Part shown: piece by piece, positions 45,441 through 57,701 of the stretch
How positions within the stretch are numbered: position 1 is the stretch's first letter
Layout: every line of letters starts with the position of its first letter
Source of the DNA: Coriolopsis trogii
Taxonomy: Eukaryota > Basidiomycota > Agaricomycetes > Polyporales > Polyporaceae
Length of the DNA: 64,000 bases
Direction of reading: 5' to 3'
Assembly (NCBI GenBank): GCA_020543525.1
Contig: JAHYIO010000008.1
Span: forward strand, 682,001 to 746,000
Program-made: the position numbers and the translations under genes
Notes under the pieces: model-generated
Databases searched by the model: none
What the model was told of the DNA's origin: nothing
What the model saw: only the letters and a program-made list of their open reading frames with translations

Positions 45441-45628
45441 CAACCCACATACCAGACAGCAACCCACACACCACTCACACACCGTACTGCAACCCACAGG
45501 CCAGACACCAACCCGCACACTACAGTGCAACCCACAGGCCACACACACACCACCCACACACCGCACTGTAACTCACACACCACCCCCACACCGCACTGTA
45601 ACCCCCACACCACCCCCACACCACGCTG
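45441..45628. repeat. CA/CCACACAC-rich minisatellite
   Basis: Irregular tandem units built from CAACCCACA, CACCACCCACAC and CACCGCACTGTAAC variants; the last part has two adjacent copies of a roughly 27-bp unit (ACACCACCCCCACACCGCAC...). It ends about 245 bp from the left edge of the duplicated F-box block. Confidence 0.85.
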
Positions 45629-45660
45629 AGGCAAGTGATCAATCAGGGAGATGCTCGTGG

Positions 45661-48574
45661 CTACTCGAGATACTCGCCCGTCGCCAATCGCACACGGCCC
45701 GTCTCAGGTCGCAACGCCCCTGGCCACGCACACACACACCCTGCCTCTCTGCCTCTCCGCCTCTTGCTGCCACGCACCCACCTTCTCTCACACAACCACG
45801 ATCCCCCCCTGCACGCACCTTTCTGCCCGCTCCCTCGCCCCGTTCTCGCGCTCTTGCCGTCCTCCGTCCAAGTCTGCACCGCGCCCTCCAACGAGCCCGC
45901 CGCAGAAGCCCCCGCCCCCGGCCCCATCCCCCGCGCGTACGACATCTCGTCCCTGTCGTGCGTCACCGGCGGGAACGTCACGAACCGCAGCCGCTTCTCG
46001 TCCCGGTCCATCTCGGGCGGGTACGTGAACTCGATCCAGACCGCGTGCCCAAAGTCGACCGCCATGAGCGGCCGCGGCCGCTCCTGCGCCCCGTCCGGGT
46101 CCAGCTCGTCGTCCATCCCGTCCAGCACGCACACGACCTCGAACGGGTCCGACACGTACCAGAGCCGCATCATCGACGACTCCGGGCCCCGTAGGCGCGG
46201 GGGAAGGGGCTCTGTCGGCGCGGGCAGAGGCCAGCCGGCGTTGTCGGTTATCGACGAGGACGAGGAGGCCGTCGGGCTTGTCGCCACCCCGTTCTCCGTC
46301 CCGTTCTCGTGTGGGGAGGCCACGCCGTTCACGCCGACGCCGACGCCGACGTCGACGGCATCCTCGGAGGCAGGGACGTGCACGGCAGCGACGGCTTTCG
46401 CGGCCGAGGCTTGCATCTGCTCCAGCTCCTCGGGCTCGATGAGGGGCACCTTGAAGTAGTGCTGCGCGAGCACGTACCGCGTCCGGTGCGTCTCGGGCTC
46501 GTGGTCTGCCAACAGGACAACCGTGCAGCTGAGTCGCGGCACGGACGCGAGCGTAGGCCACCACTGCCTGACAAAGTGCGCGCTCTCCGGATACCACGGC
46601 GGGTAAGGAAACGGATTCGCGTCTGCGATTGTTCCTGACTCGTCGTCTTGCTCTGCGTCGTCGTTTTGGGCCTCGTCTCCACTGTCCTCCTGCGTCTCCA
46701 CCAATTCGCCGTTGAGCGCATCCTCGTCGGCGGCTGTAATGGACCCTGGCGTGTGCGATCGCGTTTGCGGTGGGAAGATGAACGGTGCGGACATAGTCGT
46801 CACTGGACCTAGACGCTCCGAGATGCTGGGGACGAATGCGGAGCCCCTCGACGATGGTCGCGCGTGTCGCTGGAGGACCGAGATTGGGTAGAAGTATTGG
46901 TGCGCGATGTCGCTCTCCTCGGAGTGGATCACGATCTGCTCCTTGTACAGGATACATGACCAATTTGACGACATTGACTGCGGACCTGGTGTTAGACCTC
47001 GGGTAATGATAGAAGCAGACGCACACTTACGCATTCGATACCTGTGTCAATGAAGACGTACTCGTCCTTGTCCCAGTCTAATAGCGCGTACAGGCCGATA
47101 GTGTTCGAGGTGGACACCCAGACGAAGGCGGAGAGCAAGCGCGAGGAAGGATCGAGCAGGAACACGTTCATGACCACTCCGATCGTCTTGAACGTAGCGA
47201 GTTCGGAGAAGACGGGCTGGCTGTCCTCGCAAGTGCCACCCTTCTTCTCTTCCGGGAACTCGAGCTTCATGAGCACAAACTCCATCACTCTGTCGTCGAA
47301 CCTGAATATCTTCTGTGTCAACACATCCAAAACCCTTCAGAGACGCATACTCACGAGCGCTGCAATATCTTCGCCATCGTGAAGAAGACCGTGCGGATCT
47401 CAAACTCGACTCGACACTTCCAAAGCTCCCACCGCTCCTGCGGGTCCCACTCGGCCAAACATCGATCTCTGTGCACGTCCCAGCACACCACCTTGCCGCT
47501 TTTTGTCGCGCAGAGACTGTAGCTCGAGGTGATGGGTGAAAGCCAGTCGACTTCCTCGTTTGGCGGGGCGCTGATGACCTTGTACCACTTTGGCTTGTCC
47601 CCCTCTTTCTCTTCGGCGCTCAGGTACGGAGAAGACGCAGAGGGTCGTGGACCGCGCGTGAGCCAGGCGACCTCTAATCGTGTGGCTTGATTAACGGCTT
47701 GGATCAGTTCTTCATCCGAGAGGTCGGATAAGCGTTGAAATCCGTGCAGGGGGAGAGCACGACAGCGCCTGAGAAGTGCTGTGGCAAGGTTGCGGTATAC
47801 GGGTCGCGTAGTGGCGAATGCATGTAGAGGTTTACAACACTGGGCGAAAAGGAGTTAGTCGAGGCTCCTTGGAGGTGCTTCAGAGCACCTATAACTGGCA
47901 CAAGGTGAAAATTATGCAACAGCCACAGAGCATGAGCGATACAGTCGTAACTGCAACTGACGATATGAATTCATGATCAGAATAGCGGAAGTGGGCCCTC
48001 GGCGCCGGACCCGCCGGACCTCTGCTTGTAGCATCCTCCAAACGTTGAGTGTCATAGGTGGACGAACTCGGTTCGCAAGCGCGATTGTTGCGACTATCGG
48101 CAACGAGTCACCGTTTACTCTGTACGACGGAAGGAACAGAGGGGGAGTGGAAGTGGACCTCGGGCAACGAAATGACTTCCAAGTCTCGGATCCCACTTCC
48201 ACTATTCTCGTGTAACCTCAACGGCAGTGACGCGCCTTGACCAGCGGTGGCGTATTCAACAACTTTGCCACATGAGAGGGGGCCAAAACCCGTATTTCTG
48301 CTTACACCCGTCTTCCTCCCGTTCTTGACCGTCGGATGTACGAAAGGGCAAGTGAACTTGACGAGAAGGGATCCTCCGACGAGCTCGGAGATGGTTGGCG
48401 ACTTCCAAAAGATCGCCAATATGTGCAACGAGCATGTTCACTCACCAATTGAAGTGCATAGATATCGTGAAGCTCTAGATGGCGTGCAATGTTGAGAAGG
48501 AGGTCGTACGGGAGAGTCGCGAGGGATATCATGTCCTGAGAGGTATCGACGAGGTCTGTGGAGTTCGCAGACAT
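45661..48574 (-). CDS. F-box protein, duplicate copy with replaced C-terminus
   Basis: Same exon layout as the 40336-37527 gene: 48574-48446, 47839-47355, 47301-47031 and 46977-45661, 734 codons in all. Up to the end of GSLEGAVQT the protein is nearly identical to copy 1 (for example ASEDAVDVG instead of ASEDVVDVG). There the duplicated DNA ends, and the frame runs into unrelated sequence for about 70 codons (WTEDGKSARTGRGSGQKG and Arg/Gly-rich continuation). The last 40 residues of copy 1, including GAIIISVRDGKIFILSYE, are lost, which probably removes the closing strands of the propeller-like domain. The F-box is intact. The 5' leader is copied, but the sequence upstream of 48748 is different, so expression may differ. 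It may be a pseudogene in progress. Confidence 0.72.
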
Positions 48575-48748
48575 TCCAGAGACTGCAAGAGTCTGGTTGT
48601 ATGCGCTAGATACCGGCTCAGGATGCACAGATTAGGCCAGAATGAGCGGGAGAGAGAGGTAGGATGTGGGAGAGGACAACGTCCTCACGCCGCGGCTTGA
48701 GCTCCTCGCGCGCAAAGCTTAGATCAACAAGCGCCCGGTATCGGGCCG
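45872..48748. repeat. Segmental duplication, copy 2
   Basis: Direct repeat of 37648-40500. It is 24 bp longer overall; about 14 bp of the difference lies in the divergent intron patch and about 10 bp in the 5' leader (near 48640). The offset is 8224 bp left of the patch and 8238 bp right of it. Confidence 0.95.
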
Positions 48749-49567
48749 TTGACCCAACCCGCCGTGTTCATCTTCACGCTTTCTGCTATCCTGGAGGCCA
48801 TAAATCCTCATTTTTTAGCAGCTGATGCATGTCCACGCGGATATGTCTGCCACACACCGCGCAGTGTTGGCTGTGGTATGGTATACTACCGCTTATGGTA
48901 ATCGCTGAAATCGTGGGAGGTTAACAAAACAAGCGCCCATATCAGTACGCCCGCCACAACGGATATTAGCCATTTATGACCGTCGACGAGGCTCACACTC
49001 GCGTGTTCTCCACTGATGCGACCAAGAAGACGGACGGTCCCACTGCATGTCTTCCGGGCGTTGAAGGATGATCGTTGTCGACTTCGAGTCTACGTTGAGA
49101 CTCGCTGATCATCCGTCTGCTTGAGGAAGGTAACTCCCACGGTCCATCGTCCTCTCGGATTTGCAAATCTGGTGCGCATACAGCAATTGCCAAGTCCTAC
49201 CATACACTCCTTGTACATTCCTCTCGACATACCACAACATCCATCACAGAGACGCGGAGGATTGCAGAGGATTCAAGAAACATTCGGACACGCAAGGCCG
49301 CCCGTATATGGTCATACGGCATCTGTAGCAGCTAGTCGCTGGCGCATGCTCAATCCCTCCGTCGTCCACGAAGAGGTACGTACCCTACACTCTCCACGTA
49401 CATCTCAAACGTATCCTCTCGCGCAGACCAAGATACCCTCGAGAAACCCACGCAGGCCCGACACGTTCCGGTTCCTATCAGCACAACACGATAAGTAATT
49501 TCCCTACACTCCTTCACCTATTGGCACCGCAGTCCTCTGCTAGTCGCCACCCTCTCTCCTTCAATCC
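48749..49567. other. Intergenic region upstream of the Bem2-like gene
   Basis: No gene is recognised; a plus-strand open frame at 49121-49498 is Arg/Pro-rich and probably leader or chance. A pyrimidine-rich stretch precedes the start at 49568. Confidence 0.35.
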
Positions 49568-52500
49568 ATGGCCCCGCGCAAGAACAACACCTCGAATAAT
49601 CTTGGCCCTCCAGAGGCCACCACCCCCTCTCCCTCATCACCCGCAAGTTTCTTGAGCACACCACACTCCGCGTCGCCCTCGCGCTCTGCCTCTCCCTCGG
49701 GCGGCTTCACCCAGATCTTCACGAAACCGACGAAATGGTTTCAGCGTTCCAACTCCGGCGGCGGTCCTGGCCGCTCCTCGATCAGCTCGGTCGAGCCTCG
49801 GACGAGCACGAGCTCGACGCGCAAGCACAAGATCTCACACCCGACAGACCCCCGGCCGATCATGGACACGCTCGTACCGCCCCACAGAGGTGGGCTGGGC
49901 ACGCATGCAGCGAGCAGGTAAGTCACTCTGGCTGTTCTGTTCTCTCTCGCCTTCGTCGCGCCCTCCTACTCGCGTGATCGCGTCCGTACTCTGAGTTCAT
50001 CCTGCGATCACGTTTACGACCTTCTATCGGTACGAGGTCCGGCGCGTAGTAGAATCCTCTCGCCTCTCTCCCTCTTCCAGCCAGCAGCTGTTCCGAGTCA
50101 CGCAACCGACGCAGAGTGGATGCTGAGCCGCTGAGCCGGCAGACTCACTACAGTGCGATGTGCTGGGGAGGGTCAGAGGCTGGATCGCAGTTTTCTTCGC
50201 GCTTGAAATCACTCTGCCGCATTCATTTGAGAGAATTCCTGCGGCAGTGTGATACGGTGAACAGATGGCAGGTCGCCAGGCTCAGAATGTCAACTAGTAT
50301 TTGGACCTGATACTGCCACCGCGAACACGTCGCCGCTAGTACATGGGTTTCACGGGGCAAAGATGTCCGGCGTAGGCCATTCGCTCATGGCATCGGTCAG
50401 AATACGTGGTTGGTACTTGCCCGATGTGTATCCTGTTGCGACCATGCTCCAAGCTCAAATGGGCGTGTAGAATGACTGTTGTGGCATCTTGACCAGATGT
50501 TTCTGCAGGTATAAGGAACTATTTGCATGCGCTCTTGGCTAAAGGATAGTCATGTTGGCACCATTCACGGCCATCGCGGTCGTGTGCACATGCTTGCCTT
50601 TTGAGCCCGTTCTGACAGACGCGCAGTTGTCTCCGGTTCGCGCCACAGCACATTGCTTGAAGCTTCATCTTGCATCTTCTTCCTACGGTTGATGTACTGA
50701 CCAATCGCAGGTCTGTTGCAGATCTATCCCTGGCGCGAACATCAACAGCTACGCCAGATTCGAGACCACATGCGATGCGTACGCCGTCGTCTCCCTCTCA
50801 GCCATCAGTCTCCTACGGTCTCGGAGACCTGCGCTCGCTATCCCGGAAAGCGTGGTCAAAGTCTGCAGACGATCTAGGGAAGCTATCACCTACGAGCACC
50901 AGTCCGAAGCTCGCCCCTATCGACACGACCTTGCACCAGAAGATCAAGACGTACCGGAGTGATAGCGTGAGCAGTAGCGTCGCTCCGTCTCCCTCACCTC
51001 TGCCCTCTCCGTCGACCGCGTCCTTCAACATGAACTTCCCGTTCCCTTCTATATCAGCTGACCTGTCCACCTCCCCGCCCAAAAACACGCGTCTTGGGCC
51101 GCCCCCATCTACACACGCTTCTCCCATCACGCCGCCGCTCACGCCCCAATCATCCACGTCGTCGCACGTCCACTCGCGCTCACACTCATTCACCCCGCGC
51201 CTCCCTTCCAAACTCGCCGCGCAGGCGCAGAAGGGCCTCGTTCCTCCCAGTCCGAAGCGCAAAGGCTCCGCCTCGTCCGACTCTCGCGACCCGTCGAGTG
51301 ACAAGGGCTCCGGGGGCAGCGGCCCGACTGGCCGTTCGCCCTTCCCTCTCGGATTCGGCTTCGGCGGGAGCGGCGGGACCGCCAAGACGCCTCCGTCGAC
51401 AGTCACGATTCCCGACGGCGGCTATATGGGCATGGGCCAAGGCCCGTCGTCCCCGAAGCTGCTCGCGCCGCCGACGATCATCGAGCCGGACAACAGCGAT
51501 AGCGGGGAGTCGGGAAGCAACAGCAAGCGGTCGTCGCAGATGGTGCACCACGCAGGGTTCATCAACCGGATGACGGACTACTCGCCGGCGATGCTGAACA
51601 ACCGCGCGCACAACGCGTACGTCGCGTCGAGTGGGGGCGCGTACGGGCCGCCGCAGGTGCTCGCGAAGGGATGGAAGCCGTTCAAGCTCGTGCTGAAGGG
51701 CTCTAAGCTGTACTTTTACAAGCCCCCGGGGGACCGGTCGGCGGGCATCCGGGAGCTGTTCCCGACGGAGCTCGTGGCGGTGCTCGAGGACGCGTCGGCT
51801 GCGGCGGCGGCGGGCGATGTGGACGCGAGCTTGAACGTGGACTTGCAGGACGCGGAGATCGACATGGGCGGGCGCGGTGGTAGTGGTGGGTTTGGCGGCG
51901 GGAAGGGCAAGGAACGCGACGAGGGGCGGCGGAGGCGCGCGTATTGGGGTCGCGGGACTCACCCTGCGCTCGTGTATGGCAAGGAGATCGAGAAGGGGAC
52001 GACGGAGGCCGTTGTGCACGAGGCGGTGTTCGCCACCACGTTCGTTGTAAACCAAACTGACGCGGAAAGTTCGACTACGGCGCCGACAACGGCGAAGACA
52101 ACGGCGACTGAGGAAGGTGACCCATCTCCGTCTCGGTACAAGCCAGAGTGGCGGGAGTTCGCGGGAGCGGTCGTGCTGCTGCTGCCCGTGCTGGTGGGCA
52201 AGGCCGCGTTCGAGACGGAGTTCGAGAGGTGCGCGTCGAATCTGGTGAACGGCGCTGAAGACGGGGTGCGCGCGGAGGAGGTGAAGCGGGTGGAGTGGCT
52301 CGCTAGGCTGTATCTCGACTACCACGGCACAGCCGCGAACGAGGCGACCTGGGAGGCGTGGTGCAAAGAGACGATCCCGGACTTCTCACCGTCTACAGAG
52401 TCCGCGCATGCCAAGCTCTCTGGCGTCTCAGCAGCAGCCCCCGCGCAGACACCACCTGCGCTCGGTACCGAGGCAGCGTCGCCAAATCTGGGCTCGTTCT

Positions 52501-55500
52501 CGCCTCGCCCGAGCGACAGCAAGGTGCAGTCCATCCTGGAAGCCCTCGGCGATCCCGGGGCGGCCACACATCGACCGCAGCCTCTGTCGTTCTCCCCAGA
52601 GGCCCTGCGGAACGCGCTCGAGGAGGAAGGACTCTCGCGCGACCTGCTCTGCAGCCTCGATCCGGCACTGCTCGCGCGTTCTCTCTTGGTCCGTCAGAAA
52701 GCGTTTCTGCAGAAGGTGCCGGAGAAGATCACGTCTGAGCACATCCTGCTCCAGTCCGCGCAGAACTCCTCGTCCGACTCCCACCCCTCTTCGACAACGC
52801 CGTCTGCCCATGTACTTCTGCCCTTCTTGGGAAGCAACGAACGACCACACTGGCTCACGAGGCTCGTCCTGATACAAGTCCTCGTGCCCGAGCCTGCCGG
52901 CACTTCGCATATGCCTTCGTATGACGGCCGCAACCCCCCGGCCCCGCGCGCACACTCGCGCTCGGAGGTGATCTCGGCCTGGGTTCGCGTCGCAGAGCTC
53001 GCTCGGCGGAACGGGGACGAGTGTTCGTGGCGGGCGATCATGATAGCGCTCTGCTCGCGGCCGATCGCGCGACTGGACAAGGTATGGAAGCGCGTGGACG
53101 GAGAAGCGCTGTCGACCGTCCAGGGCTGGGTGCAGATTCTCGTGCGCGGAGATCAGCCGACGGCGACGGCACCGCTCGCGATCCCGTGGGCCGGCGACGC
53201 CGAGCGCGACGTGCGAGATGCTCTGGACAAGGCGCGGTGCGGGGAAGGCGAGGAGTGGGCGGTTCGGCGCTGGCCGGGGGCGCGGAGGGGGTTCGATGAG
53301 CTACGGACTACGTTCGTGTCGTGTACCGCGCGGGGCGAGGCGGCGGCGATGGGAGCGAGTGAGCATGCACCCGACACGGCGGCGGTGGACGTGCTCGTCA
53401 GACATTGGAACACGCTCGCGTCAGATGCAGAGAGCCGCGGGCTGGCGGCCAAGTTCTTCAGGTATGTAGCGTGCTTCGACGGCGAGTGCAGACTCTCACG
53501 GCCTGGGTTCCTTCACAGGGTAGACCAGTTCATGTCGCTCTCGTTCGCAGCCGAACCGCGGAGAAGAGGCCTCTTTGAGCCCTACTTCTGGAGCCGACTC
53601 ACGCAACAGGCCACGGCCCACCCCCTCGCGGCCCTTCTCTTCCCCGAACCGCTCCCCACCGTCTCCTTCGTCAATCGCGCACAGATCGTGCGAGGCAGGA
53701 TTGAGAGCAACACCTCCCTCAACTTCCAGGACATCCGCGACCTCCGCCTCCAAGCCGACGGTGACAAGCCCGTGCGCGCGGAGCACCCCAAGCTCGCAGG
53801 TTTCGACCTGGGCGGCACGCTCATCCCTGTTTACAACGGCGAGCTTGTTCTGCTCGTGCAGCCGGGTGGGGATGCGGCCTCGAGTTCGCGCCCTGCCTCT
53901 CGTGCGCCCTCCCGTCCGCCGAGTCGTTCTACTGCCGATTCGCCTATAGTCGAGAAGATGTTTAGTCGTGCACCGTCCATCCGGGTCACCCCAGGCTCCC
54001 ATGGGCACGGAACGGAACGCAAGTCGAGCCTCCAGCGTCGCAATTCGCTGCCTTCGATGTCCCAGAGGACCAGTTACGTCGCTCCAGAGGTGTCTTCCGA
54101 GCGGCCGCTCCGTGTCGTCGTGCAGGGCGGCACCCTCGACCGCCTCGTCGACGTCCTCGCCCACGGCCTCCAGGGCGTCTCGGTCTCCGTGGCAGACGAC
54201 AACGGGGAGATCCCGCTGACGGACAGGAAGACGCGGGAGGTCAAGGTCGACATGGACGACTTCGCTCAGGTCTGGTGGAATGTCTTCCGTAGCTTCGTCA
54301 CTCCGCAGGTCTTATTTGAGGTGCGTCGGGCGTTCGTACTGCTGCCATGATGTGGTCCCTACCCACTTACTCACCCTCCGTTGTCAGCTATTGCGGAAGC
54401 GCTACACAGGCGCACATCAACCCGGCCGGGCATTGACACCAGATGATGTCTCTCATATAGTGCGCTTGCGGCTGGAGGTACTGGAAACGCTCGGAGAATG
54501 GCTCACGCAAGGGGGTGGTGCCCAAGATGCCCTTGACGACGGCACACTGTTTGACGCTTTCCAGACATTCTTGACGGAGCCCCTGGAACAGAAGGTGCTT
54601 GAGGCGGTTTCAGACCCTGAAACGGAAGCGGGCCAGGCTCTGAATGCGCTCGAACTGTCAAGAAAGACATTGCTCATGACCTTCCGCTCGCAAACGATGC
54701 GCCCGATCCCGAGAACGTCGGCCGTTCCTCCAGAAGCGCCCGGGAACGAGGCTGTATCAATTCAGCAGAACTACAGCACCGGACTGCCTGACATTGACCG
54801 TATAGATCCGGAAGAGCTCGTGAACAATCTGAATGCAATGGCGTCGGCTACGTTCCGCAATGTGACCCTCGAGGTGAGAGAAAGAGGAACACGTCTACCG
54901 TGCGAGACTGCGATCTGACAGGGATGCACTTCTTGCCCACAGGATCTCTTTGTCACCGCCGACCTTCTCGAACTGCAATCCGCCGACCGTACCGGGTGGT
55001 TCCTACCGCGAGACCCCAGCACGATCGCCGATGAAGTCGAAATCCAATCCATGAGCTCCTACATCCTCGAGATCGAGCCATCCCCACTCATCTCAGAGAT
55101 GACTCAAGACACGCTGTACCGTCTCCTCCCGCCGACCGTGCGGAGCTGCATACGCGCCTTCGGCATCCTCCGCAAGTGGCTCGTCTCGAAGCTCGTCGCT
55201 CTCAGGATCGGAACGCAGGCTCGGCAGCAGCGGATGGAGGCCATGCTTCGCGCTATCGAGATCGCCCGCATACGGAGCTCGGATGGGGAACACGAGGACG
55301 TGCCGGTGTGCGAGCGTCCGTGCGTGCGGTCGTTTGCGGAGGCGATCCTCACGTCCGCTGTGCTCAGCGTGGAGAGTCGGACGTACTACCGCGCGTGGCT
55401 GGGGGTTGCGATGGCCCGAGGCACGGGCTGCGAGACTCTGGCTGCGTACTTGTCAAAGCCGGTCGTCCACCAGCTGACGTCGAGAGGGACTCTGACAGCA

Positions 55501-57701
55501 GACATCGGTTGGCTGATGGAGAAGGTGCTGGAGATTATCAGCTTGCCGGACGTGCTCGAGTCGCCGTCGGGAGATCACATCATGCTCGTGAACTTTGAGA
55601 AGCGGAGGTATGTGTCCTGGAACAAGAAGTTATGGGGAGGGTGATGATAGCATATAAGCTCAACGTTTATCCCACAGATCTCTCCAGACGCTCCTCGCAA
55701 ATGCCTCAGGGGTGACAAGCAAGAGGTCTCGTCGCCGCGACGCCGACCGCAGGGAGTTCGAGCGACTGAACAACATCGAGAAGGAGCTCGGCATGGTCCA
55801 CTTCGACATGAGGGCGCTGCGCGAGGATGCGCATCGGGAGGCGACCCAGTTCGGGATGCCGCGCGGGACGAAAGCGCAGCGGCCCTTCCAGCTGCTCGTC
55901 GCCCAGCAGCAGGAGAAGAACCGGCGGGACAGACTGTGGAAGGACCGGTTGAGCAAGGAGAAGCGGCAGGAGCAGCAGCGGAACGACAAACGTGAAGAGC
56001 AGCTGAACCGCGCGATGAACCAGCGGCGGCAGAATCCGGTGATGCCGAAGGCGCACCGGAACAAGAAGAGCATGTCGTCCGCGTTCTTCCAGCTCATGCG
56101 GCCCATCTCGAGCGCGTTCATCTCGGAGACGATGGCGGGGGGCAGCCCCGTGAAGCGGACGCCGGCCGAGCTCGACTTTGTACCGTCGGGGAAGCCGTCG
56201 CTCGTGCTGAGCGCGGTGGGCGCGCAGGTCGCGCACTTCATCAACCACGAGCGCTCGTTTGTGTTCCAGATCGATACCGAGGACGGCGGGCACTACCTGC
56301 TGCAGGCCGCGAGCCAGGGGGAGATGAGGAAGTGGATCGAGACGATCGAGCGCGTGTCGAAGATGACCGCGAAGCGGAGGCTGACGTATCTCGGGCAGAA
56401 CGTGAAGATGCAGATGTCGGACGAGCTGCTCGCCAAGCCCGCTGTAGCGACGCGCGATCCGGTGGCAGGTACGCACGGGTTTCGTCCCCTTCTCTTCTGT
56501 TCACTCCATCGACATGCCCCGATCCGCCTGCGTTTGGTTGCGTTTGGGGCCTCCGACTGACACCTTGATGGCGTTCACAGTGTTCGGGGTCGAACTGGAG
56601 TTCCTTCTCCAGCGGGAATCTGTCGACGGAGATATCCCGCCAGGGACCATCCCTTTGGTGCTCGAGCGACTTATCAACGAGGTCGAGCGCCGCGGCTTGA
56701 CAGAAGTTGGAATTTGTGCGTTTGTCTCCATGGCGTTCTGACCCCCTCTTTCTGACCGAGTCGGTGGCAAACAGACCGCATCGCTGGCGCGCATTCCGAG
56801 GTCAATTCGCTGAGAGACGCTCTGAACAGGGGTGAGCCAACATGTGTTGTCCCCTACGTATGCTGTGTGCTGACGTGTCCATCCGTCGTAGGGGAATGGC
56901 CGATATCGGACATCACTGACGTCCACGCCGTCTGCGACCTGATCAAGTCGTGGTTCCGTGTCTTACCAGGTGGCCTGTTCCCCTCAGAGCCATACAGCCG
57001 AATCCTGAGCGCAGCTGGTAAGAATTTGTGTGCTATGATCCATGGGACTCAGCCTGAGTGACATTGTGTCTTCATTGCAGGGCGCGATGATATTGACCTC
57101 GAAGCCAAGGTCGCAAACGTGCGGGATATCGTCCACACCCTCCCTCTTGCCAACTTTGACCTGCTGAGACGCATCATCGAGCATCTGGAAAAGTGTGTCT
57201 TATGAGGTCATGCGCTGTGATGCTTTTTTCTGACTTGGTCATTTCGCGCATTAGGGTAACCGATTATGAAGAGAGCAACCAGATGACGGTCGAATCTCTG
57301 TCGACGGTGTTCTCTCCGAACCTGATCCGGTCCGACAATAGCGACATCGGGACGTTCTTCTCGAACATGGCTGCGAGCCATCGAGTCATGAAGATGCTTA
57401 TTTCACACGTGCGTCCCTCCACCTATCTCGCTGTGTCCTGACAACCCCGATGCTGACTGTATTCTCTGCCCAACAGTACCACATCATCTTCGATAGCGAA
57501 GGCGAACACGAGCTGGAAGCGGACGCGGACGCGGAGCACGACGAGATGGAGTTTGATGAGCCGATCCCGGAGGAGGACGAGGAAGAGGAAGAGATGTTTG
57601 GAGACGCGTCGGATATGCTCCCTGCGAAGCTCCCGTCCGAGCCGCCAGTGCTGAGCATCAACCTGGGCAGCCCCGCGTCGCTCTCGTTCAACATCCCATA
57701 G
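49568..57701 (+). CDS. BEM2: Bem2-like Rho GTPase-activating protein (PH, RasGEF-like, PH, RhoGAP)
   Basis: Very large multi-exon signalling protein (over 2000 aa) that inactivates Rho GTPases in polarity and morphogenesis. Exon 1 (49568-49917) is Ser/Pro-rich and joins across a 793-bp intron to exon 2 at 50711 (SVADLSLARTSTATP). After a long disordered region comes a PH-like core (KPFKLVLKGSKLYFYKPPGD, about 51680) interrupted by inserts. Next is a RasGEF-like domain: RSLLVRQKAFLQKVPEKITS, RPHWLTRLVLIQVLV, AWVRVAELARRNGDECSWRA. A RasGEF-N-like part follows (VLETLGEWLTQGGG, about 54480). A coiled-coil (about 55900-56000) precedes a second PH domain (FVFQIDTEDGGHYLLQAASQ). The RhoGAP domain has the arginine finger in VGIYRIAGAHSEVNSLRDAL (across an intron) and the catalytic Asn region MTVESLSTVFSPNLIR. 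The end is acidic. This domain order is that of yeast Bem2. Small introns near 53465, 54320, 54870, 55610, 56468, 56715, 56833, 57018, 57195 and 57408 were placed by eye. Confidence 0.92.
49918..50710 (+). other. Long (793 bp) first intron of the Bem2-like gene
   Basis: Donor GTAAGT and acceptor ATCGCAG keep the frame (AASR joined to SVADLS). A long first intron may hold regulatory sequence; no repeat or coding exon is recognised inside. Confidence 0.7.

Noticed and set aside
51186..52325. 379-codon minus-strand open frame
   Set aside because: Antisense to the Bem2-like exon 2; Arg/His-rich composition and no recognisable domain.
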